Origin: Salinicola halophyticus
GTDB lineage: Bacteria; Pseudomonadota; Gammaproteobacteria; Pseudomonadales; Halomonadaceae
Reading direction: 5' to 3'
Assembly: GCF_003206695.1 (NCBI RefSeq)
Contig: NZ_PZJN01000008.1
Coordinates: forward strand, 72,997-136,996
DNA: 64,000 nt
Positions within the stretch are counted from its first letter, which is position 1. Each line of letters begins with the position of its first letter. Under the pieces are notes generated by a model. It saw only the letters and a program-made list of their open reading frames with translations, was not told the origin of the DNA and searched no databases. Positions 24,132 to 33,186 of this stretch are shown here, piece by piece. The translations under genes and the position numbers were made by a program.

Positions 24132-27100
24132 TCATCGACTCATCATTGGGATGCTCAGCGACTTGATTCGACGCAGATCCGATATTTTCACCCCGCCGAA
24201 ATTGCGCACATCGAAGCTCACCGTGCCCATATAGGTGCGCCAGCTGAATCGCTGCCGAGCGCTGTCGATTGGCGTGATACGAGCACTCTCGATCATGCGC
24301 AGAAATCCCCACCGGTTGGGATAATCGAATACGGTGTGGCGCTGCCCGTTCCGATTGACGATATCCATGCGCGCACCGAAGGATTCGCCGTCGCCCGGCC
24401 AGATCAACCGCTCCCAGGATTGGGTGTTGTTACGATAATGCAGGCGCTGACCGTCGATGGTCAGAATGATGTCGGTCAGTCCCGCGGTCGGATTCATCTG
24501 CAGCTCGAAGCCATTGCGTAGATCGGAGAGACTATCGATGACCTGTCCAAGCGCGGTGGCATCATCGATGCTGGAGAGCATGCGTGGGTCGACCATCGGC
24601 GAGCGTTGGCCGCTGCCGGAACCGGCGAGGTCGCCAATTTCCTCCTGACGGAACTGAGACAGCGCCCCCTGGTCCGGGTCGATGAAATACTCCAGGTCGC
24701 GAACCGAAGCTTCGTTGACCGAATCGCTGACCGGGTAGCGCCCGGCGACCATCTGGTCCCAGGGTGTGACGATCTTGTCGTCCCAGGCCGCATTGAGCTG
24801 GTTCTTGGCGGGATCGTTGAGCGCCTTCCAGGTGTCCTCGACGGGAACTCGGAACAACGGCTCGAGCGCCTTGACCAGCGGTGCACGGGAAGTATCCACA
24901 CGGGATGCTACAAAATTGCGCAGCCCGTTGATCTCGGTCGGCTGCCCCGAAAGCGTCGCCATAATCAGTGATTTACTGCTGCGGCCGACGTCCTGGGCGC
25001 TACGGACATTGTCGACTCGCACCTTGAGCTGACGCAGATCGAGCAGATACTGATTGAGCACGGAATTGTCGCTGCCGGTGGCCTCATCGGCAGCGAGCAT
25101 TCGCGCCACCGGGCGGAAGTGACGAGTTAGCGCCCCATCGTTGATCTTCGGCAGTGTCGCCAGATCCACCATGGCACCGCCATCGCCACTGTCGAAGACG
25201 CTCATGGCACGTCCCCAGAAGCTCTTGTCCTGCGTTTTGCCGCTGGCGTCCCCGTCCACGTCATTGGCCTGCGGATCGTCCCAGCCGGTATTGGCCTTGA
25301 CCGCTTCCAGCACCTGGCGCAGCGGTGAACCCTGCAGATCGCTCAGCTCCGCCAGTCTTACGCTGGCCTGATCGAGGGTGTCGAAATGGGAGACGTGAGT
25401 GTTACCGAGGAAGCGTTCCCAAGCGATCGCGTAGTCGCGTTTGTAGCGCGACATCAACTGGCTGACGAAGCGCGCCTTGGATTGCACGGCGTCATCGACG
25501 CTCTCGTCGTCCAGCACCCAGTCGGACTCGCGCTGCAGATCGCCGGATACCGTTTCGATGATCGCCGGGCGCAGGTACTCGTCCCATACCTGTCGGGTGT
25601 AGAAAGCGGGGACGGCCCGACTGGAATAGAAAAGCCGGCCAGGCATGTCAGGGGCCATTCTGGATAGCGTGAGCGGATCGTAGCGCTCCTCGACATCCAG
25701 CTGGTAGCGCAGGTATTCGCGATCGACCAGACTGCTATCGATCAGGAACGCGTTGAGCCGTTCGCGACTATCGGCGACCAGATTGTCGTCGCGCTCGAGC
25801 GCGGGCGCCGTCCCCTGCTGCAGGTAATGCACGTAGAGAGCGGCGTTATCCACGATGCTGTCACGCGATCGGGAAAGTCCTCGCCGGCGAACCGAGTCCT
25901 GCCACAACCGAGGCAGCGCGGAGGCGACGAAATCCCCTTGATCCTGATGCGAAGCCGGATCGGTGAGGACGAGATAAAGCTTGAGCGAGGAGTAGCTTCC
26001 GATCAGCTGCTCGACGTCCTCCTGACTCAGTTGGGTCAGCATCTCTTCGGAGAGCGACGGGCCCTGCTCACCGGAGAGCGTCAGCGTCGACTCGTCACCG
26101 TTGCTGTCGCCGACGACGCTGCCCAGCTCACTGGTCCGGCTGCGCAGACCTTCTTCGAGCTCGGTCTCGGCATTGCTACGCGCCGAGTACCAGGCGTCAC
26201 GTGCACTGTCGGTGGTTCTCGAACGCAACTCACCACGAGCACGACTGCTCAGCTCTGACGCGCTCGTCGGTACGCTGCCCAACGTCGGGCGCGACGTCGA
26301 GCGCTCCTGCAGACGATCCAACGCGCCCTGGCCGATCGCCTGACCGCTGTTTCCCACCGCCTGAGAACTGTTGTCGACGGCGGCAGCGCCGTCACCACTC
26401 GATGAACGCGCCGTGGCATCGTCGCTCGCCGCGTCGGTATCGATTTCTCCGCCCGCCGTCGCAAAGCTGCCCAGCGAACGCAACTGACGTGCCAGCCGGT
26501 TCGCCAGCGGCGCCAGGACGTCTTCCCGCATCAGTGTGGCCCATGCCTGTTTGAGCGGATCGCGCAGTGCCTCCCCCTGATAGAGCCCCAGGTCCAACTT
26601 GAGCGGCACGCCGCTCTCGCGATGCCGTTCGATGGCCGCCAACTGCTGTTCCAGGTCATCGAGCATCGCCCGACGCTCGTGCGGCTTGAGCCTGCCGGTG
26701 CTGTTGCCAGCCGTGACGTCGTCGAGGTTCTGCTGAATATGATCGATCCACAGCTTGTTGTTGTAGGCGGACCAGCCCTGGGCGGCGATCGCCGCGACAC
26801 CAAGCACGCCAACAGCACCGATCATGAACGCAGGAAACGCGCGTCGATCGCCGCGCTGAGAGTAGTAGAGGCTCAGGTTGCGGTCGGGAAAAACCACGTT
26901 GCGGAAGGTGTCGGTGATGAAATAGCTCTTCTCGCCGGTTCGCTTCGTCGGCGCCGAGACTGGGCCCGGTTCGAGAGCGAACTCGGAGCGTGTCTGCTCA
27001 TCCAGCAACGGCGGTAGTGTCGGACCGGTCTGCAACGCACTAGTGAAATATAGGCCGCGCAAGACTGGCGCCCGCTCACCCTGCTGCTGAATGTCGAACT

Positions 27101-28136
27101 GTTCGAGAAAATCGCTGAGCACGCCGGAGAGTTCAGCGAAATAATCCGGGAAGCGCAGCAGCTCGCTGTCGGCATCGCTACCCTCCTCGATCATGCGCCG
27201 ATCGACACGCTGACGAAGAGCTGCCACTAGTGTCGGAAAACGCTGCTGAAATGCGCCGGTTACGCCGTCACGACGCAACTCATCTAACGAAAACGTCAGG
27301 CCCCAGGGCTGCTGCCGCTCGGTGGCATCCAGTGCCTCGAAGGTCCGTGTGAAACCGGGCAGCAGATCGGCCTTGCTGAAAAACAGATAGACCGGCGGAT
27401 TGATACCCAGGCATTGGCGATATTCGGCCACGCGGGCAACCAGTTTCTCGGCCAGCGCATGCGCTTCCTGGCGGGACTTTTCGAGCAGCTCAGGCAGGCT
27501 GACCACCATTACCAGGCCGTTGATGGCGGGTTTGCGACGCTGTTTGCGCAGCGTTTTGAGAAAGTCGGCAAACTCTCCTGCGGGGCGATCTTCGACCAGA
27601 TAACGTCCGGCGGTATCGACCATTACTGCCTCGCGACTGAAGTACCAGTCGCAGTGTTGCGTGCCGCTGATAGATGACAGATTGCTGCCGCCCGCCATGG
27701 TCGCGGAAAGCGAGGAGCGGGTCAGCAGTGACGTCTTGCCGGAGGCGGCCATGCCGATAACCAGGTACCACGGCAGTTCGTAGAGAGACGCCTTGCCGCC
27801 GTCGACGGAACGCGCGGCGCGCTGCATCGCCATGGCGTGCTTGAGACGCTCGCTCAGCACCTGGTAGTCACCGGACTCACTTTCGGCAGCGTCACGGTGG
27901 ACTTCCAGCTCCACCAGGTTTTCGATATTTCTTTCCGCACGAATACGGTGGTACTGGCGCATCACCACTATCAGCAGCCATACCGCCGTCACCAACGCCA
28001 TGGCAATGAAGATCAGCTCGCGCTCTTGAGTCACCATGGGCAGCAGCACGACGCATAATGCCAGCCCCATCAACCACAACACGATGGAGAGCGGCCAGAA
28101 GCCTTTCAGCGAGCGCAGGAATCGAAGAAAACGCAT
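24132..28136 (-). CDS. tssM: TssM (IcmF), T6SS membrane-complex protein
   Basis: 1334 aa. Two N-terminal membrane segments (about residues 15-32 and 40-58), a cytoplasmic NTPase domain with Walker A GMAASGKTS (128-136), MVDTAGRYL and FFSKADLLPGF, then a third membrane segment (FMIGAVGVLGVAAIAAQGW) and a long periplasmic region with the C-terminal IcmF domain, including LTIDGQRLHYRNNTQSWERL, WGFLRMIES and YMGTVSFDVRN. TssM spans the periplasm and contacts TssL and TssJ. It is longer than usual because of a Ser/Asp/Ala-rich low-complexity insert at about residues 557-695 (positions 26050-26465). It lies 16 bp after tssL, in one operon with tssJKL. Confidence 0.96.
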   Translation of the reverse strand: MRFLRFLRSLKGFWPLSIVLWLMGLALCVVLLPMVTQERELIFIAMALVTAVWLLIVVMRQYHRIRAERNIENLVELEVHRDAAESESGDYQVLSERLKHAMAMQRAARSVDGGKASLYELPWYLVIGMAASGKTSLLTRSSLSATMAGGSNLSSISGTQHCDWYFSREAVMVDTAGRYLVEDRPAGEFADFLKTLRKQRRKPAINGLVMVVSLPELLEKSRQEAHALAEKLVARVAEYRQCLGINPPVYLFFSKADLLPGFTRTFEALDATERQQPWGLTFSLDELRRDGVTGAFQQRFPTLVAALRQRVDRRMIEEGSDADSELLRFPDYFAELSGVLSDFLEQFDIQQQGERAPVLRGLYFTSALQTGPTLPPLLDEQTRSEFALEPGPVSAPTKRTGEKSYFITDTFRNVVFPDRNLSLYYSQRGDRRAFPAFMIGAVGVLGVAAIAAQGWSAYNNKLWIDHIQQNLDDVTAGNSTGRLKPHERRAMLDDLEQQLAAIERHRESGVPLKLDLGLYQGEALRDPLKQAWATLMREDVLAPLANRLARQLRSLGSFATAGGEIDTDAASDDATARSSSGDGAAAVDNSSQAVGNSGQAIGQGALDRLQERSTSRPTLGSVPTSASELSSRARGELRSRTTDSARDAWYSARSNAETELEEGLRSRTSELGSVVGDSNGDESTLTLSGEQGPSLSEEMLTQLSQEDVEQLIGSYSSLKLYLVLTDPASHQDQGDFVASALPRLWQDSVRRRGLSRSRDSIVDNAALYVHYLQQGTAPALERDDNLVADSRERLNAFLIDSSLVDREYLRYQLDVEERYDPLTLSRMAPDMPGRLFYSSRAVPAFYTRQVWDEYLRPAIIETVSGDLQRESDWVLDDESVDDAVQSKARFVSQLMSRYKRDYAIAWERFLGNTHVSHFDTLDQASVRLAELSDLQGSPLRQVLEAVKANTGWDDPQANDVDGDASGKTQDKSFWGRAMSVFDSGDGGAMVDLATLPKINDGALTRHFRPVARMLAADEATGSDNSVLNQYLLDLRQLKVRVDNVRSAQDVGRSSKSLIMATLSGQPTEINGLRNFVASRVDTSRAPLVKALEPLFRVPVEDTWKALNDPAKNQLNAAWDDKIVTPWDQMVAGRYPVSDSVNEASVRDLEYFIDPDQGALSQFRQEEIGDLAGSGSGQRSPMVDPRMLSSIDDATALGQVIDSLSDLRNGFELQMNPTAGLTDIILTIDGQRLHYRNNTQSWERLIWPGDGESFGARMDIVNRNGQRHTVFDYPNRWGFLRMIESARITPIDSARQRFSWRTYMGTVSFDVRNFGGVKISDLRRIKSLSIPMMSR

Positions 28137-28152
28137 CGTACGGGCTCGCTCG

Positions 28153-28866
28153 TCAGCGGGTGGAATGGAAAAGCTGCTGAATCTGTTCGATCAGCGAATC
28201 GGTCTCGCTACCCAGCCACCAGCGCAGCCCGCCGTAGACGACCAGAAAAATCACCACGATGCCGAGCAGATAGACCCACAGTGGAATCTCGTAACGCAGC
28301 ATTTGCCCAACCTGGTCCGGCAACTTCCAGCTCTCGCTGCGCTCGTCGCCCTGCTGGCGATAACGCGCGATATCCTGTCCAAGGGTGTTGGCGATATAGC
28401 GCAACTGGTCGCGATTCTCGAGGCTGTATTTACCTTCGAAGCCAAGCGCCAGACACAGGTGATACACCTCCAGCACATCCAGATTGGCGCGCACATCCGA
28501 ACGCAGACTGTCGAGCCGATCGTAGAAGCCTTCCCCGGCAAGGTGCACACCGAAATAGCGGTACTGAAAGGGATGCAGCTCGACATGCTCGCGGATATTG
28601 CCAATACCACCTTTGAGCACGCTCTCGTCGAGAAAGGCACACAGCGCGTACTGCGCATCCTTTACGGCCGCGGCGCTATAGTTCTCCCCCCTGGCCTTCT
28701 CCTCGAATTCGCGCAGCCACTGATCGACCCGCTCGAGAAAGCGCTCGACACTTTCAGCCTGCTGGCCGCGACGCACCATCAGCACCATGGAGATGAAATC
28801 GCGCGACAGCGTCTTGAGCGTGCGCGGCTCGGCGATATCGGAGGGGTGAGCTAGGGCTTGGGTCAT
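28153..28866 (-). CDS. tssL: TssL (DotU/IcmH), T6SS membrane-complex protein
   Basis: 237 aa. DotU-family core: DAQYALCAFLDESVLKG, ELHPFQYRYFGVHLAGEGFY, LEVYHLCLALGFEGKY and ENRDQLRYIANTLG. A single C-terminal membrane segment (about 196-217; WVYLLGIVVIFLVVYGG) is followed by only ~20 residues. No OmpA or SPOR peptidoglycan-binding extension is present, so cell-wall anchoring must be provided by another protein; the TssM-OmpA fusion at 20585-23077 is the obvious candidate. The start overlaps the tssK stop by 4 bases (ATGA). Confidence 0.96.
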   Translation of the reverse strand: MTQALAHPSDIAEPRTLKTLSRDFISMVLMVRRGQQAESVERFLERVDQWLREFEEKARGENYSAAAVKDAQYALCAFLDESVLKGGIGNIREHVELHPFQYRYFGVHLAGEGFYDRLDSLRSDVRANLDVLEVYHLCLALGFEGKYSLENRDQLRYIANTLGQDIARYRQQGDERSESWKLPDQVGQMLRYEIPLWVYLLGIVVIFLVVYGGLRWWLGSETDSLIEQIQQLFHSTR

Positions 28867-30209
28867 TTCATTACCGCCATCAATTCAATGCTGAGATTCT
28901 TGAATCCGCTGGGGACGTAAAAGGCGATCGCCTGCGCGTCCATCATTCGTTCGTAAACGGCGCCATGGGGTTCGAGCGCGAAGTAGTGATTGTCCAGGCG
29001 AACCGGAATTGCGCTGGGCATTCGCGAAGCGTGGCTCAGGGTGCCGCCGGGCATGGCGGTGTTGACCACCACTTCGATGTCTTCCGGCGAGCCGACCTTG
29101 AACGCCCGCGGGACCAGTTCGAGGATCTGCGCACCCGGCATATCGGCGTGAACACTGATGTAGAAGTCGGCATCCTTGAGGCGAGCATCATTGAGCCGCC
29201 CCACATAGTAGGAAGGGCGTGTCTGCTCGAGCGGAATCGGGATGTACTGATTGGGCACGACGATTTCGAGCAGTTCGCGCACGATCCCCTCCAATCTCAG
29301 CAGCCCCGGTGCCGGATCTCGATGATCGTATTCGGGGATGTCTCCCAGCTTGTGGGACATCGAGAACGTCATCAGGCTGGCGGCGAGCTCGGCGAGAAAA
29401 CGGTAGAGCGTCTCGGGATGCAGCCGCGGATTGGCTAACAAGTGCGCCAACTGCGGGTACGCACGGTTGATGGTGTAAAGCAGCCAGAACAGCGTCACGT
29501 CACTGGAGCCGAATTCCGCTACCTGGTCGGCACGCTCGCGACGGCGGCCGGAAAGCGCTTCACTGCGGGCCTGCAGCATACCGATCAGCCGATTGGCGAT
29601 ATCGAACGGCAAAGAGACAGAATCGATATGCAGCACCGGCGGCATGAAACGTTCACCGTCGAGACTGAAGCCACCGGCGGCATTGCGCTTGAGCAAGGCA
29701 ATCGGGCAATGCGTGAAACCATCGAGACTGTCACCCTCCATCAGCAGCGTGGCATTGAGTTCGAGCGTCCCCAGCTCATTCTCCAGAGACCCTTCATTGA
29801 GGTCGGGGCGCGTCTCGAAGTGCTGCACGAAGCGACGGCCTCCGTGGCGCGGCGCGTCCTGATCGAGATAACTGGGGGACCAGGGTTCCAGCGTGCGCAG
29901 GGCTGCGTAGATCTTGACCTCGCCATTGCGTGCCAACTCTTCCAGGCTGCGGCCCGACGGCAATGGATCATGTTGAGGCGCATCGATCAGCGAACCGTCC
30001 GGAAACACGAGCTTTAGCCGGGTCAAACGTAGCGTGCCCTGCTCCAGCGCCCCTTCATCGAAGGCGATCTCCTGCACACCCCAATGAAACGGATGCTGAG
30101 CCTGACGCGCTTCGACCAACTGGCGTTGGTGAAATTCATCTTGATACTGAAAGTGCTGGGGCAGAAGGAACATGCCCTCCGACCACATGATGCGGTTTTG
30201 TTTACTCAC
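28863..30209 (-). CDS. tssK: TssK, T6SS baseplate-membrane connector
   Basis: 448 aa, the usual length. Family features: IMWSEGMFLLPQHFQYQDEF at the N-terminus, HPFHWGVQEIAFD, FALVFPDG-like KLVFPDGSLIDAP, LAALRTLEPW-like AALRTLEPWSP, and the C-terminal receptor-binding part with ALEPHGAVYERMMDAQAIAF and FKNLSIELMAV. TssK trimers attach the TssEFG wedges to the TssJLM membrane complex. It is 100 bp after tssJ and overlaps tssL by ATGA. The start MSKQNRIMW at 30209 agrees with family starts. Confidence 0.96.
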   Translation of the reverse strand: MSKQNRIMWSEGMFLLPQHFQYQDEFHQRQLVEARQAQHPFHWGVQEIAFDEGALEQGTLRLTRLKLVFPDGSLIDAPQHDPLPSGRSLEELARNGEVKIYAALRTLEPWSPSYLDQDAPRHGGRRFVQHFETRPDLNEGSLENELGTLELNATLLMEGDSLDGFTHCPIALLKRNAAGGFSLDGERFMPPVLHIDSVSLPFDIANRLIGMLQARSEALSGRRRERADQVAEFGSSDVTLFWLLYTINRAYPQLAHLLANPRLHPETLYRFLAELAASLMTFSMSHKLGDIPEYDHRDPAPGLLRLEGIVRELLEIVVPNQYIPIPLEQTRPSYYVGRLNDARLKDADFYISVHADMPGAQILELVPRAFKVGSPEDIEVVVNTAMPGGTLSHASRMPSAIPVRLDNHYFALEPHGAVYERMMDAQAIAFYVPSGFKNLSIELMAVMK

Positions 30210-30309
30210 GTCCCTGTCCCGTGCCTCTGAATACTGATGCCCGCGGTGATCGACGGGCTACTGGCCGCCATCTCGTGACGGTCTTTGGCCGAATCCATCG
30301 CTGGAAGAA

Positions 30310-30855
30310 TCAATTGCCGAGCAGATCGTGGCCGCGCGCCACTTCGATGCGATCTCCGACGAGGTGCAGCTTCAATCCTTCCGAAGCGCTCAGCAGCCCG
30401 TCATTTCTCAGCTCTTCGGCATCGAAGACCACGTGCCAATCATCGCTGACGGTGTTGCGGAAGAAAGCAGCGACACCGACATACTGTGTACTGGGGTCCA
30501 GCGCTGCCGTATCCACCTTCTCCTCGCCCGGCAGCAGCGTCACCTCGCGCTGTGACAATAAACTCTTACCCAGGACCGCCTCCTCATCGCGCCACAACTG
30601 ACGCGGCGAAGCGGTGGCAAACGAAGGCTGCTCGGTCAACTGGTAAATCCTGACGACGACCGACAACGGCTTGCCGTCGGCATCCGGATTGACCGATTCA
30701 TCGCTATCGATGGTGACGCGCACGCGCTCCTGATTGCCGAGCAGATCGCCCGCCCAGGTATCTCCCAGGCGATTACCGACACGATCTGCCACACCACAAC
30801 CGGCCAGCAGCGCGACCAGCAAACCCATTCCCAAAATGCGTACGGACGCCATCAT
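30310..30855 (-). CDS. tssJ: TssJ, T6SS outer-membrane lipoprotein
   Basis: 181 aa if translated from the ATG at 30855 (MMASVRILGMG), which has GGTGAG 6 bases upstream; a GTG at 30870 is an alternative. Signal peptide with lipobox LLAGC, then the TssJ beta-sandwich with RVTIDSDESVNPDADGKPLS, VVRIYQLTEQPSF, LLSQREVTLLPGEE and QYVGVAAFFRN. TssJ anchors the membrane complex to the outer membrane by binding TssM. First gene of the minus-strand tssJKLM block; its promoter should lie in the 30856-31041 divergent region. Confidence 0.93.
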   Translation of the reverse strand: MMASVRILGMGLLVALLAGCGVADRVGNRLGDTWAGDLLGNQERVRVTIDSDESVNPDADGKPLSVVVRIYQLTEQPSFATASPRQLWRDEEAVLGKSLLSQREVTLLPGEEKVDTAALDPSTQYVGVAAFFRNTVSDDWHVVFDAEELRNDGLLSASEGLKLHLVGDRIEVARGHDLLGN

Positions 30856-30971
30856 CGCCGTCTCACCCACTCTTTTATTAAGTCGTAAGGAAGTCGCGGA
30901 TACTGAATCACCGGGAGACGATTTGAGGGTAAATTATCTCACGCGATGCACACCGTACCAGATTTAGTGGC

Positions 30972-30977
30972 TATAAT
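30972..30977 (+). promoter_or_regulatory. Possible -10 element in the tssJ / lipoprotein divergent region
   Basis: A perfect TATAAT preceded by GGC lies 65 bp before the lipoprotein start at 31042. No good -35 was seen 16-18 bp upstream (the area reads GCACACCGT), so it may depend on an activator. The surrounding ~170 bp between tssJ and the plus-strand genes is AT-rich and must also hold the tssJ promoter on the other strand. Confidence 0.4.
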
Positions 30978-31041
30978 AAGCGACAGATTTAACATTAGCT
31001 TACCTAGAAACATTTATTTACAAAAAGTTTGAGACCGACAC

Positions 31042-31524
31042 ATGAAAGCACGACTCGTTAAACTGGCTCCACTGACGGCTTGCCTATTGTTGAGTGCCTG
31101 CGCTTCCGGACCCAATCCGCAGGTCAACTATGTCAAAGCGACCGAGCGCTTCGAGGGGACCCTCCCTTGCAGCAACTGCAACGGCATCGATACAGACCTG
31201 GTATTGCAGCGTGACGCCATCACTGGTGCCCCCGGCGGGTTCTACCTGCATGAGATCAAAATCGATGCGCCGGGCGGGGAACGCGTCAACACAATCTGGG
31301 GTAATTGGCATGAAAATCAATATATTAATGACTTCAAGCGTCAGCTCTACGTGCTTCGCCCCGAAGTCGGCGAAACCCGGACATATATCAGGCTAGACAA
31401 CGGCAGTCTGCAACCGCTAACGGAGCAGGGTGAGCCAGCCATTGACGAAGAGGGTGAGAGCGTCACCCTGCAATTGCTCACGCCAAGCCTGTCGATGCCA
31501 ACAGACTCAGACAAGAGCAGTTGA
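31042..31524 (+). CDS. NlpE-like outer-membrane lipoprotein
   Basis: 160 aa. Signal peptide with lipobox LLSAC (cysteine ~21), followed by FEGTLPCSNCNGIDTDLVLQ. This matches the NlpE N-terminal pattern, in which an LPCxxCxGI motif opens a small beta-barrel. The rest (DFKRQLYVLRPEVGE, IRLDNGSLQPLTEQG) fits the metal- and envelope-stress-related NlpE/META-type fold with fewer strands than full NlpE; the C-terminal OB domain of E. coli NlpE is absent. It is transcribed away from tssJ and precedes the 251-aa protein and tssBC by a 300-bp gap. Whether it works with the T6SS or is a bystander is not known. Confidence 0.7.
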   Translation: MKARLVKLAPLTACLLLSACASGPNPQVNYVKATERFEGTLPCSNCNGIDTDLVLQRDAITGAPGGFYLHEIKIDAPGGERVNTIWGNWHENQYINDFKRQLYVLRPEVGETRTYIRLDNGSLQPLTEQGEPAIDEEGESVTLQLLTPSLSMPTDSDKSS

Positions 31525-31826
31525 GGCATCAAAGGCACTGAAGCAGCTGGAACATATTTTTACAAACGATGTAAGAGATCGCTTACAGCTCTAATGGGCA
31601 ATCGCCTAACTATATTGTAACAACTCTCCGATACAATACTTTTCAATTCATGATAAGGCTCAAGTTCGCTGAACGTTAATGTGTTGAGTCTTTCGCCGAG
31701 CACGGCACAATGAGCACCGAGTCACAGTGAGTTTCAAATAACGAATCGCGAGCAGGCACGAATTGGAACAGATCGACTTTAGCCGAATTACACTTCGATG
31801 ACGCGAAGTCGCACCGGGAATCAATC
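31525..31826. other. 302-bp non-coding gap before the tssB-side genes
   Basis: No gene was seen. It contains an inverted repeat TGTAAG-N6-CTTACA (31570-31587) and a second ATTGTA-N12-TACAAT (31614-31637), both AT-rich. The region should hold the promoter of the plus-strand tss block. The repeats may be regulator sites; neither has a terminator-like T-tract. Confidence 0.5.
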
Positions 31827-32582
31827 ATGACGCAGCCCTTCGATGTTGATAGCTTCATTCGCTCGCGCAAGCAGACGCGAGTGGTATCGGATTTGCTCAA
31901 GGCACAGGCGGCAGACTACCTGACGACCTTGGCGCCACTGGTGCGGCCTCAACCATTGTTCGGCGAATACCTGCAGGGCGCGCCTCGCGGCAGTGGCCGC
32001 GAAACCCAGCACCACTTCAAGGAGTTCCGCACGCTGTTCGACAAGCATGCGGCGCTACGCCCTTTCAATCTGATGAATGAGCTGGAAGTGCCGCTCAACA
32101 TCATCAACTCGACTCCCGAGCTGTTTCCGCTGGAGTACGACCATACTCTACCCGGCGGTAACACCGTACGCGTAACCAGCCCGGCACGCTGGGTCGTAGG
32201 CTATTCGTCATTCGATCTGAGCCGCTTTCGCCAGGTGATTCGCGACCCCAACCGCAGCGGCTCGGAGCTTCATCGCTTTGTCGTCCACTACCTGATGCTG
32301 TTTCACTGCTTCAGCCGCGCCGGAGGCTTGGGCCGCTTATTCCAGGGGCTTCGATTCACAATCGGTTTTCAGCAGCTCGACGATTTCGGTGAACTCCCCT
32401 TCTGCGTGATCAGCTCCCCCGTTGCATCGACCTTGCCATCCGACGAGGTCATTCGGCATAGCACCGAGATTTCAGGCAGCCGTAGCTTCGAGGAGCTGAT
32501 CTCCGAAGACGCAATCAATGCCATGCAGGACAACCTGCGCGAGCAGCTGATCAAGGCGGTCAACGCATCGCCATCCGCCTGA
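31827..32582 (+). CDS. Unrecognised 251-aa protein, first gene of the tssB-H block
   Basis: No family was recognised. The protein is soluble, without signal peptide or membrane segment. Features: a helical N-terminus (VDSFIRSRKQTRVVSDLLKA), a HHFKEFRTLFDKH stretch, a middle with LPGGNTVRVTSPARWVVGYS and HRFVVHYLMLFHCFSRAGG, then RFTIGFQQLDDFGELPFCVI and an amphipathic C-terminal helix. It is not the ImpE/TagJ type, which also occurs in T6SS clusters, because no TPR-like repeats are visible. It lies 58 bp before tssB on the same strand and shares backbone composition, so it is probably an accessory part of this T6SS. Confidence 0.7.
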   Translation: MTQPFDVDSFIRSRKQTRVVSDLLKAQAADYLTTLAPLVRPQPLFGEYLQGAPRGSGRETQHHFKEFRTLFDKHAALRPFNLMNELEVPLNIINSTPELFPLEYDHTLPGGNTVRVTSPARWVVGYSSFDLSRFRQVIRDPNRSGSELHRFVVHYLMLFHCFSRAGGLGRLFQGLRFTIGFQQLDDFGELPFCVISSPVASTLPSDEVIRHSTEISGSRSFEELISEDAINAMQDNLREQLIKAVNASPSA

Positions 32583-32640
32583 ACACGGATGAGAACTTAG
32601 AAACCACAACGCACTCGCTATCTCGAGAGAGGACATTGTC

Positions 32641-33174
32641 ATGGCCAAGAACGAAAGTACTCAACACAAGCTGTCGCGCGTCCGCGCGCCCCGTGTGCAT
32701 CTGACCTACGACGTCGAGATCGGCGATAGCATCGAGAAGAAAGAGCTGCCGTTCGTCGTCGGCGTCATGGGCGACTACGCAGGCAATCCGCTCGAGCCGC
32801 TGCCCCGGCTGAAGGATCGCAAATTCGTCAACGTCGATCGCGACAACTTCGATAGCGTGATGAAAGGCGTCAAACCACGGTTGAGCTATCGCGTCGACAA
32901 CACGCTGGCCAACGACGGTTCTCAGCTGCCGGTGGAACTCAACTTCAAGCGCATGGAAGACTTCGAGCCACAGGAAGTCGTGCGCCAGGTCGAGCCGCTG
33001 CGCAAGCTGCTCGAGGTGCGCAACAAGCTGGCCGACCTGCGCAACAAGATGGGCGGCAACGACAAGCTCGAAGAGCTGCTGATGGACGTATTGCAGAATA
33101 CCGACAAGCTTCAGACGCTGGGCGAAGAGCTGGGACGCGAAGCCGCTGCCAAACCGCAGCAAGACAAGGAATAA
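32641..33174 (+). CDS. tssB: TssB, T6SS sheath small subunit
   Basis: 177 aa. Clear TssB/VipA features: RVRAPRVHLTYDVEIGD, ELPFVVGVMGDYAGNP, LKDRKFVNVDRDNFDSVMKG, LSYRVDNTL, and the C-terminal helix ending LRNKMGGNDKLEELLMDVLQ. It pairs with TssC to form the contractile sheath. A GAGAGGAC site precedes the ATG by 8 bases. It is 12 bp before tssC, as usual for the co-translated pair. Confidence 0.97.
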   Translation: MAKNESTQHKLSRVRAPRVHLTYDVEIGDSIEKKELPFVVGVMGDYAGNPLEPLPRLKDRKFVNVDRDNFDSVMKGVKPRLSYRVDNTLANDGSQLPVELNFKRMEDFEPQEVVRQVEPLRKLLEVRNKLADLRNKMGGNDKLEELLMDVLQNTDKLQTLGEELGREAAAKPQQDKE

Positions 33175-33186
33175 CAGGAGTCTCCC

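Noticed and set aside
31827..32582. Identification of the 251-aa protein as ImpE/TagJ
   Set aside because: No TPR-like repeats or ImpE motifs are visible and the sequence does not resemble that family as I know it.
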